NCBI RefSeq assembly: GCF_964204865.1
Contig: NC_135260.1
Span: 20,754,001-20,818,000 of the forward strand
Origin: Styela clava
Lineage: Eukaryota > Chordata > Ascidiacea > Stolidobranchia > Styelidae
Direction of reading: 5' to 3'
DNA: 64,000 bases
The notes under the pieces were generated by a model that worked only from the letters and a program-made list of their open reading frames with translations, was not told where the DNA came from and did no database searches. Made by a program: the position numbers and the translations under genes. Below, piece by piece: positions 12,565-27,500 of this stretch. Numbering within the stretch: position 1 is the first letter of the stretch; each line of letters begins with the position of its first letter.

Positions 12565-15500
12565 CTAGTCTTTATTGTCTTTATTACGTGCTTCCTTTAT
12601 TTTCTGTCTATTCAAAGTCCCATCTTTATCCAAATACATCAATAAAACTTGAGATATATCTCTGCTTTCAATTTTAGCACTCAACTGAGACATCAAGTCC
12701 GGTACGCTTGTTGATGCATGTGCAAGTTGAGGATGAACCATCTGCAGTTTTCTCAAATCTCTTCGCTTTTTCTCCGCAGCATTTAATGATGCCGAGCGGC
12801 CCAACATTGGTGATGATGATGAATTCATTCGACGAAATTTTGCTAATCTTTTGTCCACAAGTTTAAATTCTTTTATTGGTGCATTTGGCCCAGATGGTGG
12901 AAGCAATGGTAACACCATTCGAGGTCTATGATTGATTGAAACTTCTTTTGGTAAACTTGAGCTTGTTAGTTTGATTTCTGAATTTGTTGGTGTCCCGGAT
13001 TCATCATCTGTCTGCCCTAGTGTTAAATACCTGCTTGGCACAACCAAGCTATGTGTTGAACTAGCAGATTTTAACAGTCTACTGACACCTTCACTTACTG
13101 GTACATTGTATTTTCCTCGATAATATCGCCTTTCTGAAAGACACCTCTTCAAAGGTTCTGAAATTTGATTGTTGTACGATCCACATTGTATTTTAATTCC
13201 TGGACAAGAACGAGTTGAGAATGTACGAGGGTGTGGTGTGGGTGGAGCATCAGGCTTGGTTGGAAAATTCATCGCTTGTGGGCTGGCAACACTGTCTCGC
13301 CTGGTCAATAATATCTGCATTGATGCACGATCTTGTGGTGTGAAATATTTTGAAGCTTCATTGAAATTCGTTTTTGTCGCATATGATCCTATAAAACAGA
13401 AATATAAGTTTTAAAGAAAAATATAATATGAATGAGTACTTGGACGGAAAATTTGACGTCAATTCTTCTATATAAGGATACCAAAAGAAGTAATGAAATG
13501 AGAATACTAAAAATCTGATCTAACCACTGATGGATTGTGTTGGCATGCATAAGACGCTGATTAGTTTTAGACGCAGACGCAGATTAGATTAGGAAATGCT
13601 TGCCATTGCTACTCTGATTAGCCCAAGTTTCCAACCCCCATGTGGAGTCATCCTGAATGAGAGAATTGCTGTACTTCTCGCAAGTACAGGGTTGGTCTTA
13701 GACAGTTACAGCTTCCTCCACCACCATGTTTATGCATCTGAATGGAATTTTTGGTTAACTATTCCCACTATATCTGACATGAACTGGTAATCTGACAAGA
13801 GACCAAGACTTGCCATGTGCATTAATCAACTTATGGGCTTTCCTTTCCCAGAGTTATATATGAAACTTCCATGCTATCGTAGTCGGTTGATACAAACAAC
13901 ATTATAGAAGCTATGCAAAACGGTCCTTGGTTCCTGACTTTTATATAGTTTCTACTAAATAAAATAAGAGCAACTTCAACCAACCTCTTCTCAATTGTAC
14001 TTTATCATCAAAATTAGGACGAACAATTCCTTTAAAACTGGATGAATTTTTCCTTTTCTAAAAATATAGGCAAAATGATATTTTGTGTTTTACTATCAGT
14101 AGATAAAATAAGAATATAAAATAGAATATCTAAGAATATAGAATATCTGGCTGACAAGCCGGTTATAACAATAGCATAATAACTCCATTTTCAAACCAAT
14201 AGTTCGCAACAAATTTTTTCCTACCTGTCCAAAATATAATTGTGAAGAACGCCGTCTCATTCCAGTATATTTCATTGTTAAAGATGTAGAATTTAATAAA
14301 TCTGTGTAATTCTCACCAACGCATTTTGAAAAAAATTTTCTGTATTCATAACGAACCTTATAAAAACAAATATTCAAATAGAATTTTTTGAGATGCAATG
14401 CGATGAGGAAATAAATCTATATTCTATGTGAGAGATGTATCACTGCTTGATTTTTATTATAAAAAGTATCATTCATTCTGTTTTCAACTTTCTAAAATTA
14501 TGTGCAGCCCGCTAATGACTTGCAACCCTTAATTTTGGCCCGCGCACGACAAAAGTTGCCGACCCCTGATTTACAGGAAGGATAGTAAATATTATCTGAT
14601 ATCCGTGAGTTAGGTAGCTATTTTGCCATTTTTAGTTGTATTCTGGAGTTTAGGTGTAATAACTCAATAATAAATATTTTTGTTTTCTTGAGAATTTTAG
14701 TTCAGTTTCAGTAATCAGAAATGATGTACAAATTTTCACAGAGATCACAAAACAATCATCTCATTCTTGAAAATTAATACAGCTGTACTCTCTTGAAAAA
14801 CCTTATTCTATTTGGAAAATAACTGAAACTTGACTATACCTTATTGTGCATCAAGCAATGAAATACAAATATATAAACTCCTTGAAAGGCGTTGAATATA
14901 CAAAATAAATATTGCAATGTAATCATGTTTTCCCACCACCATAAGATGCCGATCACCCATGTCGTTCCGAGTAAACAAAGTAAAGCACAAGTTCCACGAA
15001 GTGCACTCCTGTTGATAAATGAACGGGAATTTGATAACGATACAAAATGGATCAGGATGATATATGTTTTATTTTTAACTCAGCTCAGTGGTTGGTGCAT
15101 CGTGCTAAGCATCAGGAATACGCTTGCTATCGTGCCTCTGATTACCCTGAGCTGGTTTGCAGGTTTGAATCGCATAGGAGATAATTATGTGCAAGAGGAT
15201 TGCCGGATTGCTCACCACCATAGAGTGGTTCAGTATCGCTGTTTGGTTATAGCTTGCTCTGCCATTTATCCTCCAGCAATCTTATGTTCTTTCCCCTTCC
15301 TGGAATAAATATGAAAATCTTATCCTATCTTGGCCCAATATGTTAAAAACTACTGTTTCACAACTGCTTACCAGTCCATACGTGAGTAGATTAGCCAACA
15401 ATATACCGATAATTTTTTTTAAAAGCAAGGGCTTGAGATGGAAAAGGAAGCCTGGATACCCTCTCGTGTAAAACCATAACCCACAGAACTTTAGCCCAGG

Positions 15501-18500
15501 AACACATAATAATGGATAATTAATGTTCTTCCTTGTATAATAAAAAAAGTGCCTATTTAAGTCATATATTCAGATCAATTGAAATGAAATTTTTGATTAA
15601 CAGTTTCAAATCCTTGGACGGCAGAAAGATTTGTTTACATGAAATTCTCCTTTTTCCAACTCAAATTAAATAATTTTGCAACACTTTGCGATTAGTGTTT
15701 TTGAAACCCTATACTTACTTACCGAATTGCGCGTAACTTTGAATAAAATATATATTTCCGTCCATGCCTGTACATTGTAATCCCTGTCAGAAAAAGAAAT
15801 GCGACATTTCCTACTGCAACCAATGTTGCAGGGACAATAAAAGCCCAGATGAATGGTGTGAATCCACCTATCGTTCCAATTGTATCATCTATGTCAGTGT
15901 TGAGCCAACATGCAGTGTCAGTACCATATCCTACAGGATTCAATCCAGCAGATAATGCAACGAAGATTGCAGGAATGCCTAGAAGTAATGAATGGAATTT
16001 AGTAATTTACCGTAATTCTCAAGGTAGTGATAAACTAACTATAGCCTATGTACAACAGTATGTGATCTACAGAAATTTATATCCAGAATAGACTAGGGTT
16101 AGTAAATCTTTCGTTTTCTTTGGCTTAAATAACAAACCAACCAAAAGTCATGTGAACGAATTAAAAATGACCTATCAGTTTGGAAATGTATATGTATAAG
16201 TTTCAGGAAAACTGGCAAAACCTTTAAATAAAGTTTGAAACATGTAGATTTACATGTGCCAGTTTACCTATGTCTTATTAATGGGTCACTTGCTACACCA
16301 GAAACAGACATTTAGATCACATACTACACCAAAACGGCAAGCTGAGTAGAACTACGGACGTCTTGCGATATGGTTAGTAAAGTTAGTTGTCTTGAACTTG
16401 CTTAACAATTTGGAGGGGTTTGAATAATAGAAAATAAACATAATATGAAATTGTGATAAATGCACAATTTTTAACACATAAATTCCAAATTAAAAAGTAA
16501 ATAACACAAAGAAACTGCTCGACTAGTTCACATATTTGAATTACAAAATATACTTTAAAAATATATACACATATTTTGAGTGTGGTAGTAAGACGTCCAC
16601 CCAATGAAATTTTTAGTTTATAATCCTCCTAGGCATGTTATTTTCATGAAATTTGAAACAGGTATCCACAAAAATTAGCAGTTTGTGCCAGACTAGGTAT
16701 TTGCACCAAAATTTAGTTCATTGTCCAAAATCTTTAATCAAAACAGATAATATTCACATGTGTTACAGCTTACCATATCCGATTGAATAATACCAAGCCA
16801 TGTTTGTATTTCGCTCAAATACTTCAATCAACATAACGTACAGTTGAAAACCTTCCAATGCCATCCACACAAATGTAGCAAGAAAACAATAATGCAAAGC
16901 TCCTGTAGGAAATATAGAGAATATAATTGTATTTAGTGAATGACAGCAAATAAAGATAGAATATCCAATGTTCCATGATTTATTATGTATGTTTGTATGC
17001 GTCAAAATGTAGCAGCATCTGCATATTAAATAAACACTATAAAAGACACTGGTCTAAGACACTGTTGTGCGATATGTACCCTTCATAAACATAGCAGCAG
17101 TTTAGGACTGTTATGTTACAATTAGGGTTGGATTATCCGGATAACCGGTTAACCGAAAGGTATTTTACTATCTGATATCCGGATAATATTGTGACGGTTA
17201 ACCGGATAATAGAGCATATAAATAATGTATATGCGCATTAGTAATTTTTATATTTTTTGTTGAGTGGCGTCTTGACATCTCCCAGACTCCAGAGCATATA
17301 ATAACACCTTCTATTCACACTACTCTGCCCATATTTAGCCACCAATTAGGTTGAAAAGCATTGAATGTGTGGGTGTGAGTTTGTGGCTTTTTGGTCAGGT
17401 GTTGGATTTTAGTTTATTGCGTGTATTGAAGGAACGCATTTCATGATGGAACAGGCCAGGACTTAATTCCCAATACTTCGTAATCTATGTGATCTGTGTA
17501 GCATTTCTAAATTTTCGGTATACGAATGCATGTAATGTGCATGTTTTCAACTTTTTAAATTTTTCTATTGCGCAAAATAACCAATTTGTGGCTGATTCGA
17601 GCATTTTAAAATGTCTTTCCATAATAACTCTGTTCAACGTATCTCTCGATTGCGTCGACATACGTTAAAATTAAAGCACTTCTACTATAAAATGCCACCG
17701 CATTCTGCATATATGAAAATACGTAGTAAGCTGCACAAATAATATCAGTTTTTATTCGTATTTTTACGATCTTGCGAATTTGAGCTATTAACAATAGAAC
17801 TGTGTGGTGGTTTTTGGTCAATTCGCCGTAAAAATTGGATCTTTAAAATTAGCAGTAACTATCCGGTCAACCGGATAGTTAAAATACGGAATACCCAGAT
17901 ATATCCGATATCCGGATAGTAAAAATTATAGGTATCCGAACTAACCCTAGTTACAATGGGGCACTATGCATGAATTAATAAAATGGTACAGGAAAAACTA
18001 GACGAATTTATGATACAATATTGGTATCTAAAATACATAAATTTCAACTATCTGATCTCGTATAAACATTTTTTCCTAACATTCAATTCAGATTGTTTAA
18101 AATTAATTCCCTTAACTATCCATTTAAATTAAAACAATTTTTTAACATTAATTACATAATTTACCTGCCACAACTGAGCATAATATTGGAAATTTGACGA
18201 GGTCAATCCCAGCAACAAATATAAGTTGTGACAAAAACAGACAAATGCACAAATTAGTGTGGATTGTTGTTCTTGTGCAATGTAAGGATCTAAAAAGTAA
18301 TGGATAACATGTTGCTCTTATAAAAACTTGATTGGAGATATGCTAGAAAGAGTTTTATTAGGAATTCTTTTGTCTGTTAACAATTTAATACTCTTCATTC
18401 AATCAGTGTGATTTCTGCTGTATAATTTAACTAAAAATAATGTAATTAGACACAAAGTGCACATATCACCAGATGAACAGAACAGATCAAAGTCATAAAT

Positions 18501-21500
18501 TAGAGTTTTGAATAATATCACATAAAACAATTCAGAAATTTAAGATTCTCGAATATACCCAAGCCCACTCCAATCTAGGTAATAATAAATTGGGTGATGG
18601 AAACCATGAAAAATTTAGGCTTTCTAAACATAGTAGCTCCTTACATATCAGTGGGTGGTCAAAAAAATTGTTGAGCAAAATCCATTAATACTAATTTACA
18701 CCATATATATCAAAGGTAACAATCTCCACAAGTTGCTTTTAATCTATTTAGCTGACGGATAGTTATCAATTTAAAACAATGTTGAAGAATATTATACCTG
18801 AAATACATGAATGTCACTATACTCAATGCCAGGCAGAACAGTGACATAGAGAGTCCAATCCATGTTAATAAATCTAATATTTCCACATGCTGATCTAATT
18901 TAAAACCTTGATGATTGACAAGCACGGCAAAACTAGTCAGGTGATCGCAAGAACATACTGTGTGAGTGGAGTTGGTGCTCACCAAAGTACAGCCATCTGA
19001 CAACCAATTTTCGGATAAATTCCTAAAAACAATTTCTATATAAGGAAAAGAAATAAAAAATTGGGTCCTACAAAAATGTATCATATTCTTTATATTGTTG
19101 GTTTTCAAGTATGTGTAAAATGTGGCCTAGCGCTCAAGGCGTTTGAATAATTTGTGTTGGCATCACAAATTACATAACTAGGACCCAGGGAGTGATAAAT
19201 TGGGTAGGCAATGCCAAACTGAAAACGTTCCCCCCTTCCCCCCCCAAAAAATAGGACTTTTTTCATATCATTAAATATCAGTCACTGCTCGTATAAGGGC
19301 TTGTTGGATGCAAAATCATCTTATAAAACTATTCAAACACATTCTATAGTTAGTAACATCCCAACAATTTTCTTCAAAACAATATTTCAATTTCATACAA
19401 CTTTCTTTTTAATCATACATTAGAGAAGTGTTGTGTTGAATATGATAAGTTGAGTCTAAGTACAAAACTACAGATCTATACAGTAAAAGGAGAGAACAAT
19501 AGATTGGGACAAGTGTTTGTCTAAAATGGCCTTTATTTAATGTACCAACACCTTCAGATATAGCTTTTCCAGAAGTACTATTATTTTGTGCTGTTTTACA
19601 ATAAAACTTAACATAAAAACTCTGTGTTGTACTCACTTTGCTTTAGTATTCCAATAAACACATATATGACTCTGGTTTGAAGGCTGAAAAAAAATTATAA
19701 AAGTAAGAGAGGTGAAGCATAATATCATGCATAATTGTAAAATGAGGAGAAACATGAAGTAGCAAGAAATCTTTGTATCTACCAGTGAATCAATTCTCGT
19801 TGGACTCAAATAACTATCTTTCATAGACTCTAGTCATTTAAATAAAATTACTGCAATAATCAATTAGTCCCCAGTCAGACTCAACCCAGTGATTGACTGA
19901 ATTCAAATTTGACTTCGCTGACTCATGACTCGAATTGCGACTCCAGATTTTACCCTAATATTTACCCTACACAAAATGTAATAATTCAGTAGATTCACTT
20001 TTGCTATGCATAACAGTCAATGACAATGTCGAATGATTTAATTCTACCTGAATATGTTCCAAAGTAATTAATGCAGGTTGTTTAAGTTTAGTTGAATGAT
20101 CAGTGGATTGTATGGTTGCTGATATTATTTTAGAATTAACTTTTGAATAATCTTGAAAATTGTTTTCTTCATCAATGATTGTTCGTTGGCTGATAAGTTC
20201 TGCGAGTCCGTTGTACATCGCAAACACAACTTTTGTAGTTCCTGTCAAATTTCAGAAAGAGTCTATTTATCTGGTCCGTATCCATGTAATCATACAGAAA
20301 TTTTTTTTATATTTTGGAAAAAATTTCAGAATTCGAGGGTTTCATGACTGAAGTGTAAATGAAGAATTTTGAAAAAAAACTTCATTTGAAAATATTAAAA
20401 AAGCAGCATACACTTTAAGCCATTTTTTTCCAACTATAGTAGATCCTTCTTGTGCAGAACCTTGTTCAGTGGGAAAGATGTATAAATGTGTTGTAAAAAA
20501 GCTGTTGCCTATTTATAGTTTAAGGTAACATTTACCAATTCACCAAAGTATTTCAATAGAAAGCGACAAGTGTTTAGAAAGTTTTACAAAATTGTGTGAA
20601 GCCCTCGAATATAATTGAGCCATTTTCCCCGTTTAATAGTCTTAAATATGAATAATCCGTGCTGTACAATTTCTTTGATTCAAGTTAGAAAATAAAAAGA
20701 ATCAATCGTGTCAAATTGAAAGTTGATCAAATATTGATACAAGATTGAAAAGTTAACTTTAAATATGACAAAACTCTGTCTGAAAACCGCAAAGAAAGTT
20801 TTGTACTTCGAACATCTACTACGCAAAATAACAACATATATATCGTAATACACTTTATTCACAATCAATAAATTGATATTCAAAACAGTAAATTGCTGAA
20901 AAATGATTGATTCTTATTTTCACAAGAGAAAAAGTGTGTTCTTGTGCAGTGCCTCGTATAGAGTGAAAACCTAAAAAAATTCGTATTTCAAAATTATTTA
21001 TTTCTTACCGTTGACTTGGTTATTCTCAATATCTTGTGAAGATATTGTAATTGAATCAGTGATATTCTTCCAATCATTTGTTTCATGGAGAAACTTGAAA
21101 TTCGGAAAAGCAACATCCTGAGTAGAAATGAGATAAAATTTTAGGTAAAAATGAAGGAAAAAGGCAATTTTGACATCACTTTTGAAAACAAAAATGCTTC
21201 ATTTGGAAATGCATTCAACCAAAAAAATGGTGAATCCCTTTTTTGTATGTATTGTGAATGAATAGCAAGGTTAATGGTCACATTGTTTTTCGATTGAACT
21301 TAACTTTCAGTCAGTTTGGTATTATTGATGGACATATGTAACAAACCTATTATTCACATTCCTAAGATTGCTAACCCACTAAATACCTCTAATTTAACTC
21401 CAATATGAACTAACAAATAGTTTGTTTAATGGAACAATGGAGCGGCGGACTAACACGAGCATGCAAGATTGGTAATCAAAAAGCTTGTAGCAAAATGAGT

Positions 21501-24500
21501 TCGAGACTCGATGTAGGGATAGTCCAAAAAAAAATGAAAAATCAACAAAAAGCACCAACCCTGAATAATACTCAAGTAAATCGATAAAGAAGTCATACTC
21601 AGGGTGAATGTGGGCTCGGGACACCTGCAGCCTTGGGACAATGATCGATACCTTCAAAGCTTCTAACAGTTCCACATTAGGAAACATATAATAATGGGTA
21701 ACGGGTAACTCATCATAAAGCTTGATAGTGAGGAGTTGGTGATGGATTATTCTGTTGAATCACAATTCACAATATAACTCCTATACTCACCTTAGTAACC
21801 GCATTATTAGATTTATTTTTGATATCATCAATCTTCTGCACTTGAATTTCAAGTAAAATATTATTTTCTTCAGCAAAATGAGAAATGATATTGTTATTTT
21901 CGTCAACTTCCAACATTTTTTCATCTTGTATTGCAAGTAAGAAAGCAGTTTCTTCGATACTTTTTATAATAACATTTCCAATCTTCAATTTTTCATTTTC
22001 CTCAAGTTCATTCCATGTTTCAGACATGCTTTCATCAACCAGGTCACTTCCAGAATGTAGGAGTGCCTGAAGTTGAATGTAATATTAGATTGATTGAAGT
22101 TGTAAAGAAAGTGAAGTTTAGAATAGGTTGCCAATAAGTAATATAGAATCTATTGCAACATATGTGATACATATATAATTCTGCTGTCATCTAATGTGCA
22201 ATAAATCATTGAAAATCTCAACTCCACAGCCCAGGCTGAAACTAGACAATATTGAATAACAAGTTATTTGCTGACAGCAGCGGCTCAGAAGAATAAAATA
22301 ATCCAAATTGCCCTAATTGGCAAAATATAGAACAAACAAAATTGTAAAAACAAATTGTTGTTGTTAGCCACACGAGGGCGAAGATGCACCAAGAAAGCAA
22401 ATATGCCCTGAAACTATAGTCACTATGTAATGCCTGCAACTTTACACAGAGATCAAGCTTTATTACAGCTGACTCTGAGTGAGTAAACATAACCTTCCTT
22501 GCTTTGAGCAAGTATCAGGATGTAAAACTGAATTATTCAAATCATAAATATACCTTTCAGATGGATAATGGGTAAAAAATTACGGAAATAGACAATCACA
22601 AGATCCATATGGATATACAATGTTTACATGATGATGTTGATACCTGATTAAGTTGTGCAAATTTTTCTCTGTCTCCCGTTTCTATAATTTCACCTGGTCC
22701 TTCTTGTGTAATATTAAAATCATCTTCAAAACTTGAAAAACTTTTGGCAATATTTGTAATTTCATTCATGATTTCTGTACTATGTTGAAGATCTTCGGCT
22801 GGATAGAAAATGACAATTTGAGATTTTCACAGAGCATTGACTTTTTATTTATTTTCGAAACAACGACCAATCAGTAATAAGTTAATAATGATATTACAAT
22901 TGAAATTTGTGAAGCCGCTCAGCCTATTTTTAATCAGGAAGATTTTCAAGCATGATTGTAAATATTGGCTCATTTTTGAGGCTTTGCATGCTATATGTCA
23001 GATCAAATAATTCAATCGTCATTCAGTCTTTCAAAGAGTTTTAGTTTTGTTGCAGAAATTAAATTTCATCCTGAAAAAGCTTTAGCCATGTACTTTACAA
23101 TGGCATGTAGTAAACCATTTGGTAAGTGAACAATCAGACCAGCAAAGTTTTTTTACCTCTCAATGGAGGCTGAGAGGGATGCCCAAAACCAAATATCCTA
23201 CTGTTCTCAATACATTATAAATAATATCACTTTCAACAGACAAATTTATGTATATCACAGAAATTAAGTAAAATTTAATTCCATAACAAACAAAACTCGT
23301 TATAAACAATATTAACAATTATTCATAGAATCCTATCATCATATCTAATATACCAAATTATTAATATTATTAATGATTGTTATTAATTAAAAGAGCAACA
23401 TATATTCACCTCTGAACCGTGTTTCGCGTTGTTTCAAAGCTACAACAACATCTGATAATTGTTGTGCAATTTTATGAACAACAATGGAAGAATTTTCTGT
23501 AAAATAAAACAGTTTTACCTAACAGTATCCATAAATTTCAACTTTGAGCATGAAAACATAATTGAACGAATTTTGGATAAACTATAATATTTTTGGAAAA
23601 TTTTGATTGAGTTCTCTATTAGACCAAAAAAAAAATTAATACAGTACTTTTGCAAGCAGGGTTAATGCTGTCAAGTAGTTTTCAGAAAGAAAGAAATGAA
23701 CTAAAAACTTGAGACCAAATTGTGGATAATTCCATATTTCTCAAATAAAAAATGCTCAGAAAATATTAGAAGACAATATTTGCTATTTTGAAATATAAAC
23801 CAATTAATTCAAACCTTGTTGTAGTTGTTTATCAATTTCAATTGTCCATGCGGCACAATTATCAAAATTGGGTCCCCTTTCTTCCCAGTGGCTTCCATTC
23901 ATATGATCAATCATACAAGTCCAGCTTGACGATCCTTCAATTTCAAATATTTATAGTTATCAGTATATTTTTCTACATCTTTTCTGTATCTTTACCCAAA
24001 ATATTATGGTTATAATATGGGCGTATGATAAGCATCAATGTTGGTAATACAAATAAATATGAGAAAATATTAAATGTGGGTGCAATGCCCTACTGCATGA
24101 AGCTCTGAACATAACAATGCAGGCATAGCAAGTCAAAAATTTCATATTCATATCCCATGCCCATGACCTCAGTCAATGTGTGATAAATTGGACAAGAACT
24201 GTCAAACTAGAAGCCGACCCTCCCAAATTATAGTTTATTCCTAAATATCATCAGTCGCTTGTAAGGAGCCTCGTTTGGAGTGAAAGGCAGATGATGGTGA
24301 TTTTGCTCGCACATAACATAAAAAAATAATAATACATATGATACAAAAGGATTGCTGCGAAAGGATTGCGAAAGGTTGGGAACCACTTCTCTGTTTCTAA
24401 TGGTCTGTACTGCAAACGTACATGATCTAAATTGAATGCATGATTTGTTAAAAAAACTGTTTATGAACAAAAAAAATTCAAGAAAATTGCAATCCCTATG

Positions 24501-27500
24501 TTCCATTTTTGGTTTTATAATTGAAAATACCTCTAGCTCCGTTAGGACAGAAATTCTTTTCTGTTTTCCCTGGTGCAGTTTCAGACCATAATACATCGTC
24601 ATAAATTCTCTCTGGACAATTCATGGGTGATGGTTTCATGAATTCATGCACTGGTTCAGTTGGAGCTTTAGTTGACTTTGTAGAATCATTCTTTATCATT
24701 GTAGTGGTAGGAAATCGTTCATGATCATAATCATGTTGTATTGTAGAAGATTGTTGAATATTTGTCGCAATTACTGTGAATTTACACAAGGTTAAGTGAC
24801 TTCAATTATCTTCGACTTTTAAGCAATTACACATACAGGGTGACTTGAATAAACAGAATCAAGATCACTAGGAACATGTGGGTACTAGAAAAAACCTTAT
24901 TTTTTGTGGGAAGCATCCCAGATTACTGAAACTTTTGGGTACAATCATGCACTGACAGTTCCAAGTTCAAGTTTTGAATAAACTTTCTTTATTTTTGTAG
25001 AGGTAATTATGAAATTTATGAGTCTGTTATTTTCAGGCCACTCTGCAGTTCCATCTGCAAGTTTATTGGGTGTAAATTGGGCAAGCCACGGGGTTAAACA
25101 GGCTACCAGTACCAATTTAGCAGAGACCATGGAAGCAAAACACCCATCGCATTTAAATAACAAAGACGATATAAATAATAAACAATTACAGGGGACTCTG
25201 ACTGATTGGTTGATAAAAATTTTTGTTAATCGTTAATAATGAAAAAATGAGCATTGTTGTATGCTTCAATTCTGTGACACAGAATAGTATGCTTGCTATA
25301 GGAATACTCTATTATCTATAATTTTAATTTGTTAATTTGAAATTTGCATCAAACTGTAACAAATTGTGAAGTATTTAAATGTATTGATGCAATAATGATG
25401 ATCTATTCCAGCCATGAATTTTTGGCGCTCCAGAAGTATGTGCACCAAGATGGCGCAAGGCTGTTGGTGCACATACTTTGGGAGCACCAAATTTTTTGTG
25501 CAAAATGTCTTAAAAACTGAATTTCTTATGTGTTAGGATGGGTATATGGTATTGATCGTCATTTTATTGACTTCAGGGTTGTCCAAAACGAATCGAATAT
25601 TCGAATGTATTCGAATATCAAAGTATTCGAATACCTTTTCGGCTGATTTTCGAATAATTCCGAATAGTAGCCACTTTTCGCCGTAAACGTGGTGTTTCGT
25701 TTTACAGGAATCTTCAAACGGATTTTTTCGCTGTCTCGCGTATTGTAATGACGATGAATTAGAATCGGCACTTTGATTGTTTATATTATGTGCGACCGTA
25801 CGTCGCATAGTGTTGCGACACATTTGCACGTTTGCGTGGGTGGACATTGCCGACATTCGTCTACAGGGCTTCTAATTTACAAATTCATTTCCATTACGTC
25901 GAAAAATTGACAATTACTGTATTTCCCCGGCTAATAAGTCGCTTTTCTAGGCCACCGAGATAAAGTGATTTGTGACCCTTTCATTTTGCCGATTCAGCAG
26001 AACACGACAGGAAAACACAACTGTGAAATAACCCGTGGACGTACAATGTATTACTTATCACATTCCAAAATTATTTCAACATTCTGGTTAATAGGTTGTC
26101 CGAAATGATTGCCGCTTCACAACTTAAATTTACCGCTCAATTGTTAAAAATAGTTAATTCTGTGAGTATGATTCAACCAAACTAACATAATCTGGTTCTA
26201 AACATTTAAATTATTAGCGCATATCAGCATAACTGAACAACAGGGACACAATTTTTCTACCCGTCTTATTGGAGGCCTATATGGAAAAAACCTTTTTGGA
26301 GTGCTAAAAATAGACATCGTCCTATTTGCCATGTGGACTTAGCCGGGAAATACGGTATTTATAGCATTCATTGTTACGATATCCAATAAATTGTCACAAG
26401 TTGGGAAAACAAGTCGATTCATTAGAAAATAATTTCTGGCAAATAATTCTGATAACGATAGTTAAAAGTATCGATCATTTACCAGGATGATTTTTTGTTG
26501 CGCAGATATTCAAATCATCATCGATACCACTATTGCCGTATTAATTTAATTCTGTTAACATGACTCATGGTAATGGTATATAAAATATATACTGCAATAA
26601 TCTGCAAATATGAAATGCCTGGTAATATAGCTAGGCTGTAACTTGTAGATAGCAGTTATTCCATTGCTTATTGTATGGAAATTCCTACATACATTTAGAT
26701 AAGCTTCAATTAATGGTTTTTATTTTCGAAGTATTCGAAATTTCATATTCGAAAAAAATAATTTCGAATGTATTCGAAATAGTGAACTATTCGTTTTTGG
26801 CCATCCCTGATTGACTTCTCGCTAATATATTAATCTGATATTTTCAACAGGAGGCTTGATCTTGCATAGATTTCCTTCCTACATACCTTCGTTGCTAGTT
26901 TTTAAGTCCAAAGTAAATATGATAGCTTGTGAAGTACTCCATACATATAATGTATTATCCTGTGGATTGTAATTAACTGATGTTGTTTCGTGCCATGGTA
27001 ATGTAATGTTAATATCAGTTGGAATCTCCACTGTTTTACCAGATCCTAAAGCAAAAAAAATATCGGAATAGTACAAACCAAAAATAAATTAAGTATTTGC
27101 TTAATTGTATATTGCAAGCAAGAAATCTGTATTTTTCCCTCTGTTTTGTTATGATTTCACTGTGTGACCCAACACAGCCATTGACCACATTGCAGATTGT
27201 AACATCGTTGGGATTACAAGTACAACATCTTTAGTTGCAAAATATATATTATTATGCTCCCACAACAGATAGACTTCCTGTTTGCTAGGTATTAATAATA
27301 AAAAATAGAACTATCGCATACCTTAATTATAGATATATAAACTCAATGCCAACTTGTAAACTTGTATACCATTAAATGAAGGTATACAAATTTGAGAGTA
27401 AAACTTGAAAAACTTTGAGAGTAAGACTCTTTAAATTTGAAGAGAAACAAGAGAATGAAGGTTGAGAATCTCTGCCCTCAAGCCCCCAAAGTGATTTTTA

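Noticed and set aside
14892-15308. 138-codon open frame on the plus strand
   Set aside because: It runs antisense over the latrophilin TM6-TM7 exon (14840-15008) and through a SINE; the minus-strand reading is clearly the GPCR.
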